A stretch of 64,000 bases of DNA from an uncultured Eubacteriales bacterium (GTDB taxonomy: Bacteria > Bacillota > Clostridia > Lachnospirales > Lachnospiraceae), in NCBI GenBank assembly GCA_900315015.1, contig OMXJ01000014.1:1-64000 (forward strand), read 5' to 3'. Each line of letters starts with the position of its first letter. The first letter of the stretch is position 1. Shown in pieces: positions 40,335 through 48,941 of the stretch. Below the pieces are notes generated by a model that saw nothing but the letters and a program-made list of their open reading frames with translations, was not told where the DNA came from and searched no databases. The translations under genes and the position numbers were made by a program.

Positions 40335-40371
40335 AGTCGCTACAAAAGCAAACTTTGTAGCGACTTGTTTT
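40335..40371 (+). terminator. Terminator between SCIFF and its maturase
   Basis: AGTCGCTACAAA and TTTGTAGCGACT form a perfect 12-bp stem followed by TGTTTT. Partial read-through would lower maturase expression relative to the peptide. Confidence 0.9.
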
Positions 40372-40421
40372 AATGTAAAGGTAAAAAATCTTTTACCTGT
40401 TTTATGGAGAAGAGAGAAAGT

Positions 40422-41894
40422 ATGAGTAATCAGTATAAGAATAGCATGATTCATCAGTACAAGAACAATGGATATAACATAGTGCTTGATACATACAGTG
40501 GTGGAATTCACTGCGTTGACGATGTAAGCTACGATGCTATTGCCGGACTTGACGCCGGTAAGGACAGGGAGACAATCAGAAAAGAACTGCTTGAAAAGTA
40601 TGGCAAGGGCGGAACAGCCATGGCTAATGCTGATACTTCAGCGCATGATTTTTCGGAAAATGAATATATTACAGATAAAGAAATAGACGAGACCTTCGAG
40701 CAGATAGACGAGCTTATTGCATCAGGACAGCTTTTTGCACCTGATAAATATGACCATTTAAAGCTCGACTTAAAGAAGAGGGATAATGTAATTAAGGCTA
40801 TGTGTCTTCATGTAGCTCATACCTGCAATCTTAACTGTAGCTACTGCTTTGCATGCCAGGGAAAATTCCATGGACCAGATGCAATTATGAGCTTTGAAGT
40901 AGGTAAGAAAGCTATAGATTTCCTTGTTGCACACTCCGGTCTTAGAAAGAATCTCGAGGTAGACTTCTTCGGCGGAGAGCCTCTCTGTAATTTTGAGGTA
41001 GTAAAGCAGATTGTTGCTTACTGCCGTAGCATTGAAAAAGAAAAGAATAAGAATTTCCGTTTTACACTTACAACAAACGGCGTTCTTTTAAATGATGATG
41101 TAATAGATTTCCTCAATGAGGAAATGAATAATGTAGTATTGAGCCTTGATGGACGTAAAGAAATCCATGACAGACTCCGTAAGTTCATGGATGGAAGAGG
41201 AAGTTATGATACAATCGTTCCTAAGTTCCAGAACTTCGTAAAAAAGCGTCAGAATGGTAAGCTTTCAACAGAATACTACATGCGCGGAACCTATACAAGG
41301 TACAACCTTGACTTCACAAAGGATCTTTTCCAAATGCTCGATTTAGGCTTTGACAAGCTTTCAATAGAGCCGGTTGTATCAAGCGAGGAGACAGATTATT
41401 CACTTCGTGAAGAGGATCTTCCAAAGATCTATGAGCAGTATGACATACTTGCAAAGGAAATGATAAAGAGAAAGAAGGCAGGAAAGCCATTTACCTTCTA
41501 TCACTATATGGTAGATTTATCAGAAGGACCTTGCATCTATAAGCGTATCACTGGCTGCGGCTGCGGAACAGAGTATCTTGCAGTTACACCAACAGGAGAG
41601 TTTTACCCATGCCACCAGTACGTTGGTGATAAGAGATTTATCCTTGGAAACGTAGATGATGGAATCGTAGCAAATGATCTTAGAGATGAATTTAAGCTCT
41701 GTAATGCATATTCAAGAGAAGAATGCAGAAACTGCTGGGCAAAGCTTTACTGCAGTGGTGGCTGTAGTGCAAATGCGTTCCATGCAACAGGAAGCATCAA
41801 TGATATATATGAATATGGCTGCAAGCTTTTCAAGAAGCGTATAGAGTGCGCAATCATGGTAAAGGTAGCAGAAGCCATGGAGGAAGATGCGTAA
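40422..41894 (+). CDS. scfB: SCIFF maturase, radical SAM / SPASM thioether-forming enzyme
   Basis: The protein has 490 residues, starting at 40422 because GGAGAAGAGAGAAAG lies upstream; the ATG at 40404 lacks a site. The N-terminal part (about 1-80) is a peptide-recognition (RRE-like) region, containing GGIHCVDDVSYDAI. The radical SAM motif CNLNCSYC coordinates the catalytic 4Fe-4S cluster. The C-terminal SPASM domain has GCGCGTEYLAVTPTGEFYPC and CRNCWAKLYCSGGC, giving auxiliary clusters. It makes Cys sulfur to alpha-carbon thioether bonds in SCIFF. Confidence 0.95.
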   Translation: MSNQYKNSMIHQYKNNGYNIVLDTYSGGIHCVDDVSYDAIAGLDAGKDRETIRKELLEKYGKGGTAMANADTSAHDFSENEYITDKEIDETFEQIDELIASGQLFAPDKYDHLKLDLKKRDNVIKAMCLHVAHTCNLNCSYCFACQGKFHGPDAIMSFEVGKKAIDFLVAHSGLRKNLEVDFFGGEPLCNFEVVKQIVAYCRSIEKEKNKNFRFTLTTNGVLLNDDVIDFLNEEMNNVVLSLDGRKEIHDRLRKFMDGRGSYDTIVPKFQNFVKKRQNGKLSTEYYMRGTYTRYNLDFTKDLFQMLDLGFDKLSIEPVVSSEETDYSLREEDLPKIYEQYDILAKEMIKRKKAGKPFTFYHYMVDLSEGPCIYKRITGCGCGTEYLAVTPTGEFYPCHQYVGDKRFILGNVDDGIVANDLRDEFKLCNAYSREECRNCWAKLYCSGGCSANAFHATGSINDIYEYGCKLFKKRIECAIMVKVAEAMEEDA

Positions 41895-42261
41895 AAGAAA
41901 GGCGCTAATACTAGCAGCTGAGTATTAAAGTCATAGAATGTAAAAAGTAAAAAAATGTAATATAAAAGTCATAGAATGTAAAATGTAAAAAATGTAATAT
42001 AAAAGCCTATCCGTAAATATGTGTCCAGGACTTTGGTGGCATATCAAATGCGGGTAGGCTTTTTTGCCGCAAGGAAATAATAACTTTGCTATTAACTTAG
42101 GGAACTGCGGAGAGAATTGGGCACTTAGAACACATAAAAGCAACGCATTAAGGCAGCAAAAAGTGCCGTGAAGCTTTAATATTGCAAAATATTGCATATA
42201 ATTTTGAGAAGTAGTATAATGGAAAAATAGATTGTTAAGAAAAAGAAAGGGCGTAAAAGGC
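41895..42261. other. Gap with 38-bp tandem repeat and terminator
   Basis: Two 38-bp units (41927-41964 and 41965-42001), both containing AAAGTCATAGAATGTAAAA, precede a large terminator at 42001-42066. The remainder to 42261 shows no gene. Confidence 0.7.
42001..42066 (+). terminator. Terminator after the SCIFF maturase
   Basis: AAAAGCCTATCCG pairs with CGGGTAGGCTTTT (one G-T pair), with an inner ATATG/CATAT helix, followed by TT. Confidence 0.85.
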
Positions 42262-43935
42262 ATGAGTGAACTCTTAGATAAGCTAGATGGCCTAAAAGAA
42301 AATGGAAGAATCCCAATGCACATGCCGGGACATAAAAGAAACGTGCAGCTATTAGGAAATAAGCTTCCGATAGATAAGGACATTACGGAAATAGATGGCT
42401 TTGACGATTTGCATGATGCTCAGGATTTGCTAAAAAGAGTGCAGGATGAAGCGGCTAGGCTTTACGGCGTAGAGAAAAGCTACATGCTGATAGGCGGAAG
42501 CACCTGCGGAATATTAGCAGGCATATATGCTGCCCTAAAGGGAAGAAATCCTAAAATAATAATGGCAAGAGAATGTCATAAAGCAGTGTATCATGCTGTA
42601 GAAATAAATAATCTTGAAGCGGTGTATTTATATTCAGCGCTAGGTGAAAACGGAATCTTGCTTAATGATTATACAAAGGCTAAGGGCATTGCAGCAGATG
42701 TGGCTTCCTACAAAAGGGCACTTGAAGAAAATAAAGATGCGGCACTCTTAGTGCTTACTTCGCCTAACTATGAAGGAATAATTTGCAAAAATCTAAAGGA
42801 AATAATAGAGCTTGCCCATTCCTATAAAATACCGGTATTAGTTGATGAAGCCCATGGAGCCCATCTCCTTCTTGATGAAGAATTAAAGGAAAGTGATGCG
42901 ATTAGATGCGGAGCAGACCTTGTTGTGATGAGTCTTCATAAAACATTACCTGCAATGACGCAGACAGCACTTCTTCACCTGCAGGGAGATTTAATAAAAG
43001 CAGAAAATGTAGATCATGCTCTGGATGTGTTTGAAACCAGCAGCCCGTCGTATATTCTGATGGCCTCGGTTGCAGAGTGCATAGAATACGTTAAAAATGA
43101 AGGAAAAAGCAGATACAGAAAATATAAAGAATGGCTAGAAGAATTTTATGCCGAGTGCAGGAAGTTAAAGCACATAAGACTACTTGATGGAGAAATGCTT
43201 AAAGGTGTAAAAAAGGATACTGGAAAGGTAGTAATATTAGGTCAGGGCAGAAAAATAGCAGAGTGCTTAAGAGAAAATTATAAAATAGAAACTGAGATGT
43301 CATCAACCGGCTATGCGCTTGCAATGACCACGCTCTGCGATAAAAAAGAGGATATAGATAGCCTGTTAAAGGCGCTTAGGGATATGGATGAAAAGTATCC
43401 AGAACTAGGTGATGCTATCATCACTAAAAGTTGCACCATAGCACCTGAAAAGAGAATGAGCATAAGGGAAGCTTTATTAGCAGATGGAAAGAGGGGAGAG
43501 ATTGGACTTATTTCTCTTTCTACAGCTGTAGATGAAAAAACGGATGCTAAAACCGGGGCTTCAGATGAGGTTATAGTTAAAGCGGCGGATGATAAAACCG
43601 AAGTTTCAGATGAGGTTATAGTTAAAGTGGCGGATGCAAAAACCGAAGTTTCAGATGAGTTTATAGCTAAAATGGAAGACGGGGAAACAGGAGCTTTGGC
43701 AGCGAATAAAGTAAAAAAAGCAGATGGAGAAACGATATATACAAAGGCAGGAAGAGACCAAAAAGAGATGGTTTCTCTAGAATACATCGGCGCCTATCCA
43801 CCAGGGATTCCGCTTGTTGTACCAGGAGAAGTAATAACGAGGGAGCTTCTTGAAGAGATAAAAGGACTTGAAAGAGCAGGAATATATGTAAAAACCTCAG
43901 GAAGAAGCTACCCTAAGGTGAAGGTGATAAAATAA
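42262..43935 (+). CDS. PLP-dependent Orn/Lys/Arg decarboxylase with internal repeat insertion
   Basis: The 557-residue protein starts at 42262, behind GAAAGGG. The N-terminal MHMPGHKRN, VDEAHGAHLL and SLHKTLPAMTQTA (PLP Lys) blocks mark the group III (SpeA/YaaO-like) basic amino acid decarboxylases. The C-terminal domain ends YIGAYPPGIPLVVPGE. Residues 433-477 are three 15-residue repeats (SDEVIVKxADxKTEV) inserted between the catalytic and C-terminal domains, making it about 70 residues longer than usual. It probably makes cadaverine, agmatine or putrescine. The substrate is not decided. Confidence 0.9.
   Translation: MSELLDKLDGLKENGRIPMHMPGHKRNVQLLGNKLPIDKDITEIDGFDDLHDAQDLLKRVQDEAARLYGVEKSYMLIGGSTCGILAGIYAALKGRNPKIIMARECHKAVYHAVEINNLEAVYLYSALGENGILLNDYTKAKGIAADVASYKRALEENKDAALLVLTSPNYEGIICKNLKEIIELAHSYKIPVLVDEAHGAHLLLDEELKESDAIRCGADLVVMSLHKTLPAMTQTALLHLQGDLIKAENVDHALDVFETSSPSYILMASVAECIEYVKNEGKSRYRKYKEWLEEFYAECRKLKHIRLLDGEMLKGVKKDTGKVVILGQGRKIAECLRENYKIETEMSSTGYALAMTTLCDKKEDIDSLLKALRDMDEKYPELGDAIITKSCTIAPEKRMSIREALLADGKRGEIGLISLSTAVDEKTDAKTGASDEVIVKAADDKTEVSDEVIVKVADAKTEVSDEFIAKMEDGETGALAANKVKKADGETIYTKAGRDQKEMVSLEYIGAYPPGIPLVVPGEVITRELLEEIKGLERAGIYVKTSGRSYPKVKVIK
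43558..43692 (+). repeat. 45-bp coding minisatellite
   Basis: Three in-frame 45-bp copies start at 43558, 43603 and 43648 inside the decarboxylase gene, the third diverged. Confidence 0.9.
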
Positions 43936-43997
43936 TTGAAGTGTAATAGAAGGCAGAAGGCAATAAAAAACTATAGCGGCAAAGAAGGGAGAAGATT

Positions 43998-44744
43998 ATG
44001 AAGAAAGAAATACAGATCCATGGTCTAAATAAGCTAACGATGCTAGATTACCCGGGGCTTCTTGCCTGTACGCTTTTTACAGGCTATTGTAATTTTCTTT
44101 GCCCTTATTGTCAGAATGCATCATTGGTATTGGCGCCTAGTTCACAACCGGTTATAGCCAATGATGAGATTATGAATTTCTTAAAGAGCAGGGTAGGAAT
44201 GCTTGAAGGAGTATGCATTACAGGCGGAGAGCCGACTATGTTTCCGGAGGCGCTTTATAATTTCATAAAAGAAGTAAAGAAGCTAGGCTATAAGGTGAAG
44301 CTTGACACAAATGGCTCACACCCGGATATACTAGAGAAACTGATGGATGAAGGGCTTTTAGACTATGTAGCCATGGATATAAAGACCTCAAGAGAAAAAT
44401 ATGCAGCAGTGTGCGGAAAATCAGGAGATAAAAATTTTCCGATAAAGGAAATTGAAAAAAGTGTAGAGCTTATAATGAACAGAATGCCTGATTATGAATT
44501 CAGGACTACAACTGTAGAAGAACTTCATAGAAGGGAAGATTTTGAAGCTATGGCGCAGTGGCTCTCTGGCGCAAAGGTGCTTTATCTTCAAAGTTATACA
44601 GAATCAGACGATATTCTTATAAATTATGATAAAAAGTATGCAGAAATGGGCTTTAAGCTCCATGCTTTTAAGAAGGAACAATTAGAGGAATTTGCAGAAA
44701 TACTTCGGAAAAAAATAAGAAAGGTGGAAATAAGGGGCGTATGA
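43998..44744 (+). CDS. nrdG: Radical SAM activase of the NrdG (anaerobic ribonucleotide reductase) type
   Basis: The 248-residue protein carries TMLDYPGLLACTLFTGYCNFLCPYCQN, whose CxxxCxxC Cys residues bind the 4Fe-4S cluster and SAM, and later GVCITGGEPTMF and DTNGSHPD. It matches the NrdG2 subfamily of activating proteins, which make a glycyl radical on a partner enzyme. No NrdD partner is adjacent in this window. AAGAAGGGAGAAG precedes the ATG. It lies 62 bases after the decarboxylase and may be co-transcribed with it. Confidence 0.88.
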   Translation: MKKEIQIHGLNKLTMLDYPGLLACTLFTGYCNFLCPYCQNASLVLAPSSQPVIANDEIMNFLKSRVGMLEGVCITGGEPTMFPEALYNFIKEVKKLGYKVKLDTNGSHPDILEKLMDEGLLDYVAMDIKTSREKYAAVCGKSGDKNFPIKEIEKSVELIMNRMPDYEFRTTTVEELHRREDFEAMAQWLSGAKVLYLQSYTESDDILINYDKKYAEMGFKLHAFKKEQLEEFAEILRKKIRKVEIRGV

Positions 44745-44808
44745 GATTATATCACACAGGAAGCAATAACCAGTAATTGGGAAAGCTAAACAGTAAGTTA
44801 AAAAAGTA

Positions 44809-44837
44809 TTGACAATGCGGCACCGATATGCTAAAAT
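44809..44837 (+). promoter_or_regulatory. Promoter of the trp T-box leader
   Basis: TTGACA and TAAAAT are spaced by 17 bases. The transcript would start about 44845. Confidence 0.8.
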
Positions 44838-44844
44838 CAATAAA

Positions 44845-45177
44845 AATAAAGAAACCGATGAGGTGGAGATAAAAATAAATATGCATGTACAGAGAGTCTG
44901 GGAAGATGAGAGCTAGGCCATAAACAGTTTATTAAATGGACCACCGAGGGCAGGGTGAAATTCATGAATGGATAGTCTTTAGAGGCTGGAAATTGATGTA
45001 AAGTAGCTGCTGACGCAAGGCGAGCGTTAAAGCGCAGAGGATATGTTAGTATCCTTAGGATTGAGTTTCCTAAAAAAGATTATGATGAAATTTTATCATA
45101 AAGCAAGGTGGCACCGCGATATTACTTAAAATATTCGCCCTTGAAAGCAGTTAATTATGCTTTCAAGGGCTTTTTTG
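44845..45177 (+). ncRNA. T-box riboswitch sensing tRNA-Trp
   Basis: The conserved T-box sequence AAGGTGGCACCGCG is at 45105-45118, and its TGGC bulge would pair with a GCCA acceptor end, fitting the G discriminator of tRNA-Trp. Upstream, TGG at 44937-44939 is the likely specifier codon. A terminator (45137-45176) follows and competes with the antiterminator. It controls the trpE-trpG genes downstream: uncharged tRNA-Trp should allow read-through. Confidence 0.93.
45137..45176 (+). terminator. T-box regulated terminator
   Basis: GCCCTTGAAAGCA pairs perfectly with TGCTTTCAAGGGC, followed by six T residues. Confidence 0.92.
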
Positions 45178-45257
45178 TCGCTATAAAACCTCTATACGGA
45201 ATGCAATTCTAAAAACAACTAACTGGCAAAAATTAAAAATACCCAGGAGGAATTAAA

Positions 45258-46742
45258 ATGGCAGCTATGAAATTAGTACCAAGTGTAGAGGAAATGCAGC
45301 AGCTTTTAAAGTACAAGGAATATGACATTATTCCGGTGAAGGCAGAGATATATGCCGACAATATCACACCGATAGAGGTGATGAGAATATTAAAGAATAT
45401 AAGCAAGCACTGCTTTATTCTTGAAAGTGTAGAGGATCAGGTGAATTGGGGAAGATATACCTTTATCGGCTATGATCCAATACTTGAATTTACAGTAAAT
45501 GAGCATAAGATGCGTATCCGCTCAGGAATGACAATCGAAAAGGAAGTTGAAGACCCGGCAGTTGAAATAAGAAATATCCTAAAGGATTATAAGAGCCCGA
45601 GAATGGAGGATTTTCCTACCTTTACAGGCGGCCTTGTAGGCTATTTTTCATATGATTACATAAAATATGCAGAGCCAACACTTAAGATAGACGCAGCAGA
45701 TGAGGAAGGCTTTAAGGATGTAGACCTTATGCTCTTTGATAAGGTAATCGCCTTTGATAATTTAAAGCAGAAGATCATTTTTATCGCAAATGTACGTACA
45801 GATAATCTTGAGGTGAATTATAAGAAGGCTGCAAATGAGCTTCTTAACATGAAAAACCTCATAATGACTGGTGAAAAAGCAGAAATACAGCCTCTTCGCC
45901 TGAAGGAAGAATTCAAGCCTCTCTTTAGCAAGGATGAATTTTGTGAAATGGTAGAGAAGGCAAAGCATTATATCTACGAGGGCGACATCTTCCAGGTGGT
46001 ACTTTCAAATCGTATGGAAGCAAAGTACGAGGGAAGCATGTTCGATGCTTACAGAGTCCTCAGAACTCTTAATCCATCACCATATATGTTCTATTTTTCA
46101 AGTAATGACATAGAAATGGCGGGAGCATCACCGGAAACATTAGTAAAGCTAAACGGCACAAAGCTCTTCACCTATCCTCTTGCAGGAACAAGAAAGCGCG
46201 GCAAGGATGATGCTGAGGATGAAAAGATAATAGAGGGGCTTCTTGCAGATGAAAAGGAATGTGCAGAGCATAACATGCTAGTAGACCTTGGAAGAAATGA
46301 CATGGGAAGAATAAGTATGATAGGAAGCGTAAAGGTTGAGAAGTATATGCAGATTCTTAAATTCTCACATGTAATGCATATCGGTTCAACTGTTACTGGA
46401 ACAATCCGCAATGGTATGGATGCCTGCGATGCAGTTTCATCAATACTTCCAGCTGGAACTCTTTCTGGCGCACCAAAGTATAGAGCCTGCCAGATCATAA
46501 ATGAATTAGAAAATAATAAGCGTGGAATATACGGCGGAGCAATCGGATATATTGATTTCACAGGAAATTTAGATACCTGTATAGCAATCAGAATAGCTTA
46601 TGCAAGAAATGGAAAGGTATTTGTCAGAAGCGGCGCAGGAATAGTAGCAGATTCAGTGCCAGAGAATGAATACCAGGAGTGCATAAACAAGGCAGCAGCA
46701 GTTGTAACAGCAATCCATGAAGCAGAAGGTGGATTGGAGTAG
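45258..46742 (+). CDS. trpE: Anthranilate synthase component I
   Basis: The 494-residue protein carries the chorismate-binding enzyme blocks: GDIFQVVLSNR, NPSPYMFYF, GASPETLVKL, YPLAGTRKRG, LVDLGRNDMGR and GAPKYRACQII, ending with IRSGAGIVADS-like residues. Together with TrpG it makes anthranilate from chorismate and glutamine. The N-terminal LESVEDQVNWGRYTFIGYDP region holds the Trp feedback site typical of TrpE. CCCAGGAGG precedes the ATG, and the T-box lies upstream. Confidence 0.95.
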   Translation: MAAMKLVPSVEEMQQLLKYKEYDIIPVKAEIYADNITPIEVMRILKNISKHCFILESVEDQVNWGRYTFIGYDPILEFTVNEHKMRIRSGMTIEKEVEDPAVEIRNILKDYKSPRMEDFPTFTGGLVGYFSYDYIKYAEPTLKIDAADEEGFKDVDLMLFDKVIAFDNLKQKIIFIANVRTDNLEVNYKKAANELLNMKNLIMTGEKAEIQPLRLKEEFKPLFSKDEFCEMVEKAKHYIYEGDIFQVVLSNRMEAKYEGSMFDAYRVLRTLNPSPYMFYFSSNDIEMAGASPETLVKLNGTKLFTYPLAGTRKRGKDDAEDEKIIEGLLADEKECAEHNMLVDLGRNDMGRISMIGSVKVEKYMQILKFSHVMHIGSTVTGTIRNGMDACDAVSSILPAGTLSGAPKYRACQIINELENNKRGIYGGAIGYIDFTGNLDTCIAIRIAYARNGKVFVRSGAGIVADSVPENEYQECINKAAAVVTAIHEAEGGLE

Positions 46743-46779
46743 AAATATAGGAAATACTGATTTACAGCGCTTTTACTCC

Positions 46780-46859
46780 AGTGTTAAATAGCAAAAAACA
46801 GTGTTAAATAGCGAAAAAACAGTGTTAAATAGCAAAAAAAGTGTTAAACGGCAAGAAAA
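46780..46859 (+). repeat. Four 20-bp tandem repeats between trpE and trpG
   Basis: Units of CAGTGTTAAATAGCAAAAAA, slightly diverged, fill the gap upstream of trpG. Confidence 0.85.
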
Positions 46860-46935
46860 AGAGTTTAGAATGGTAAAGCCAGGAATTAGTAAAAATAATG
46901 AGATGAAAAGCGAGATTGCTAGAAAAGAGGCGGAT

Positions 46936-47502
46936 ATGATTTTACTTATAGATAATTATGATAGCTTTTCCTATAATCTCTATCAGCTTATAGGAAGCGT
47001 AGATTCGAATATAAAGGTAATAAGAAATGATGAAATGAGTGTGGAGGAAATAGAAAAGCTTTCACCAAAGCTTATAGTACTTTCACCGGGACCGGGAAAG
47101 CCAGAGGATGCTGGCGTGTGCGTAGAAGTAGTAAAAAGGCTTGCAGGAAAAATTCCTATTTTCGGAGTATGTCTTGGACATCAGGCAATATGCGTTGCCT
47201 TTGGTGGAAAAGTTTCTTACGCAAGTGAGCTTATGCATGGAAAGAAGGATGTTATCCAGATAGACGACAATTGTAGAATGTTTAAGGGCGTTGGAAAAGA
47301 AATGAATGCAGCAAGATATCATTCACTTGCAGCATATGAAGAAACCCTTCCAAAGGAATTAAAGATTGTCGCAAGAAGCCGCAAAAATGAAGTAATGGCA
47401 GTAGAACATGAAAGCTATCCTGTATACGGAGTGCAGTTCCATCCAGAATCAGTAATGACAGAAAATGGAGTAGCAATTATAAAGAATGTACTTGGAATGT
47501 AA
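46936..47502 (+). CDS. trpG: Anthranilate/aminodeoxychorismate synthase component II
   Basis: The 188-residue protein starts at MILLIDNYDSFSYNL. Class I amidotransferase motifs are LSPGPGKPEDAG, the nucleophile Cys in FGVCLGHQA, and the catalytic His-Glu in VQFHPESVMT. It supplies ammonia to TrpE. A frame extending to 46801 runs into the tandem repeat and was not used; the ATG at 46936 is preceded by GAGGCGG. No trpD, C, F, B or A follows, so the pathway genes are elsewhere. Confidence 0.92.
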   Translation: MILLIDNYDSFSYNLYQLIGSVDSNIKVIRNDEMSVEEIEKLSPKLIVLSPGPGKPEDAGVCVEVVKRLAGKIPIFGVCLGHQAICVAFGGKVSYASELMHGKKDVIQIDDNCRMFKGVGKEMNAARYHSLAAYEETLPKELKIVARSRKNEVMAVEHESYPVYGVQFHPESVMTENGVAIIKNVLGM

Positions 47503-47567
47503 ATCATGCTTATTGGTGCATTCGATTGGGAATCTAGTAAGTGTATCTGATAAATATCTTTAAGGAG

Positions 47568-47595
47568 CAAAGCCAGCTAAATGCTGGCTTTGTTT
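47568..47595 (+). terminator. Terminator after trpG
   Basis: CAAAGCCAGC and GCTGGCTTTG form a perfect 10-bp stem with a TAAAT loop. The T run is short. Confidence 0.75.
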
Positions 47596-47873
47596 GCGTT
47601 AAAAATATTGAGTAAAGAAATTTTGAAAAAATGAAAAAAGTACTTGCATTTTGAAAAACAATGTGGTATCATAAGCAGTGCACCGCAAAAATAATATGGT
47701 GCAAATTCAAAAAATAATCTTAATTCTAATGGCCGTAATTGCAGTAGGTAGCAAGAAAACGGCAAAAGTATCATGGGTTTTTATGTTATGTTTCAGTTAC
47801 TAAATGCTTTAAAAAATTATTTATTTTAGTAACAAAGTGTTTTATCGATTTCAATCCAAAAATTTAATTAGGT

Positions 47874-48053
47874 ATGGCTTACGATGACGAATTTATTGAG
47901 GGGATTTTTGCGCCCTTTTTCAATAAATTGGTTCAAAGTCTGCTGTACATTGACAATTTAATAGCATGGCTGTTTGGTTCAGCTCGCCTGGCCGTTCTGG
48001 GCGTAAGTAAGTACGGCACCAACTGGGGGTGGTGTGCGCTCTCAGGGCACTAA
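47874..48053 (+). CDS. Possible 59-residue hydrophobic small protein
   Basis: An ATG at 47874 opens a 60-codon frame ending in TAA at 48051-48053. The peptide has a charged start (MAYDDEFIEG), a hydrophobic middle with IDNLIAWLFGSARLAVLG, and an aromatic, Cys-containing end (YGTNWGWCALSGH). Base composition is much richer in G+C than the flanks and codon use (CTG, CGC, GCC, GGG) differs from the host. There is no convincing ribosome-binding site, so it could instead be part of a structured RNA. It is unrecognised. Confidence 0.4.
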   Translation: MAYDDEFIEGIFAPFFNKLVQSLLYIDNLIAWLFGSARLAVLGVSKYGTNWGWCALSGH

Positions 48054-48113
48054 CTGCCAAATGTAGTGATTATGTAATTGTTGAATGTTTTCAAACAAAA
48101 GAAAGGCGATCAC

Positions 48114-48701
48114 ATGAACGTACAGGTAAAGACAAATGGTGGTATACAGACCATGGAAGCAGCTACAAGACTTCTTAGCGACAGAAAGATATTCCTAGAA
48201 GGGGATATTACAAGTGAAAGTGCGCTTGAATTCGTAAAGCAGTACATGTTCCTCTATTCAGAAGATCCAGAGCTTCCGATTGATATTCTTATCAACTCAC
48301 CGGGCGGTGAAATTGATTCTGGACTTATCATTTACGATATTATCCAGGATAGCAAAGTAGAACTGAATCTTTACTGCATAGGAAGAGCCTATAGCATGGC
48401 GGCAGTGCTTTTTTGCAGCGGAGCTAAGGGACATCGCTTTATGCTAAATCACAGCAAGCTTATGCTCCATGAGCCACTTCTTGGCGGCAAGGTAGGTGGA
48501 AGCAGTTCTTCCATCAAGTCTATTGCAGACAGTCTTATAGACAATAAGAATAAGCTGAATGCAATTATCGCAAAGCATACCGGAAAAGCTATAGAAGAAG
48601 TTGAAGAGGCGACCAGCTATGACCATTACTACAATGTAGAAGAGAGTATAGCTTTTGGCCTTTGCGACGAGATGGTAGGCTTTAGCCGTGTTTTAGGCTA
48701 G
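48114..48701 (+). CDS. ClpP-like serine protease
   Basis: The protein has 195 residues from the ATG at 48114, behind AAAGAAAGGCG; a frame from 48078 lacks a site. The Clp fold is visible: INSPGGEIDSGLIIYD, the Ser in GRAYSMAAVLF, the His in SKLMLHEPL, and a C-terminal RVLG tail. Typical housekeeping ClpP has a SMG motif around the Ser, so this is a divergent paralogue of the kind found with mobile elements. No clpX or clpA is adjacent. A VirD4-type ATPase follows after 234 bases. Confidence 0.85.
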   Translation: MNVQVKTNGGIQTMEAATRLLSDRKIFLEGDITSESALEFVKQYMFLYSEDPELPIDILINSPGGEIDSGLIIYDIIQDSKVELNLYCIGRAYSMAAVLFCSGAKGHRFMLNHSKLMLHEPLLGGKVGGSSSSIKSIADSLIDNKNKLNAIIAKHTGKAIEEVEEATSYDHYYNVEESIAFGLCDEMVGFSRVLG

Positions 48702-48754
48702 GAAGCAGCCACATAATCAGAGTAGAACTGTCAGAGAGGGTTTGTACTTGTTCT

Positions 48755-48850
48755 GACAGCTAGTCTGTATGGCGAGAAAACTAGAAAGGATAACGCTAAC
48801 GACACAAATCTTTTGGCACAGGACAGCTAGTCTGTATGGCGGGAAACTAG
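48755..48850 (+). repeat. 30-bp direct repeat between clpP-like and VirD4-like genes
   Basis: GACAGCTAGTCTGTATGGCG followed by a G/A-AAACTAG end occurs at 48755-48784 and 48822-48850. Just upstream, CTGTCAGA/TCTGACAG forms a hairpin at about 48728-48759. The function is unclear. Confidence 0.75.
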
Positions 48851-48941
48851 CAGAAAAGATCAGTACAGAAAGTAGCCAGTAACTAGTAGAAAAAACAGTG
48901 CAGAACCAGTAGACCAGTATATAAAGAAAGGAACTATGCCC

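Larger units (their letters stand above)
47503..48113. other. 611-bp gap upstream of clpP: terminator, promoter, structured region, small ORF
   Basis: The gap holds a terminator (47568-47595), a promoter (TTGCAT at 47644, TATCAT at 47667), two hairpins (GCCGT/ACGGC at about 47731-47763; GTTACTAAA/TTTAGTAAC at about 47799-47831) and a GC-rich 180-bp ORF (47874-48053). No established riboswitch class was recognised. Confidence 0.5.

Noticed and set aside
47640..47873. c-di-GMP-I riboswitch suggested by a GTAGGTAGC phrase
   Set aside because: The other conserved parts (GCAAAGC and CTAA elements) are missing and the spacing does not fit.
47874..48070. Known riboswitch or 6S/RNase P RNA in the GC-rich segment
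   Set aside because: No class-specific conserved sequences were found for the classes I could recall; left as an unexplained region.
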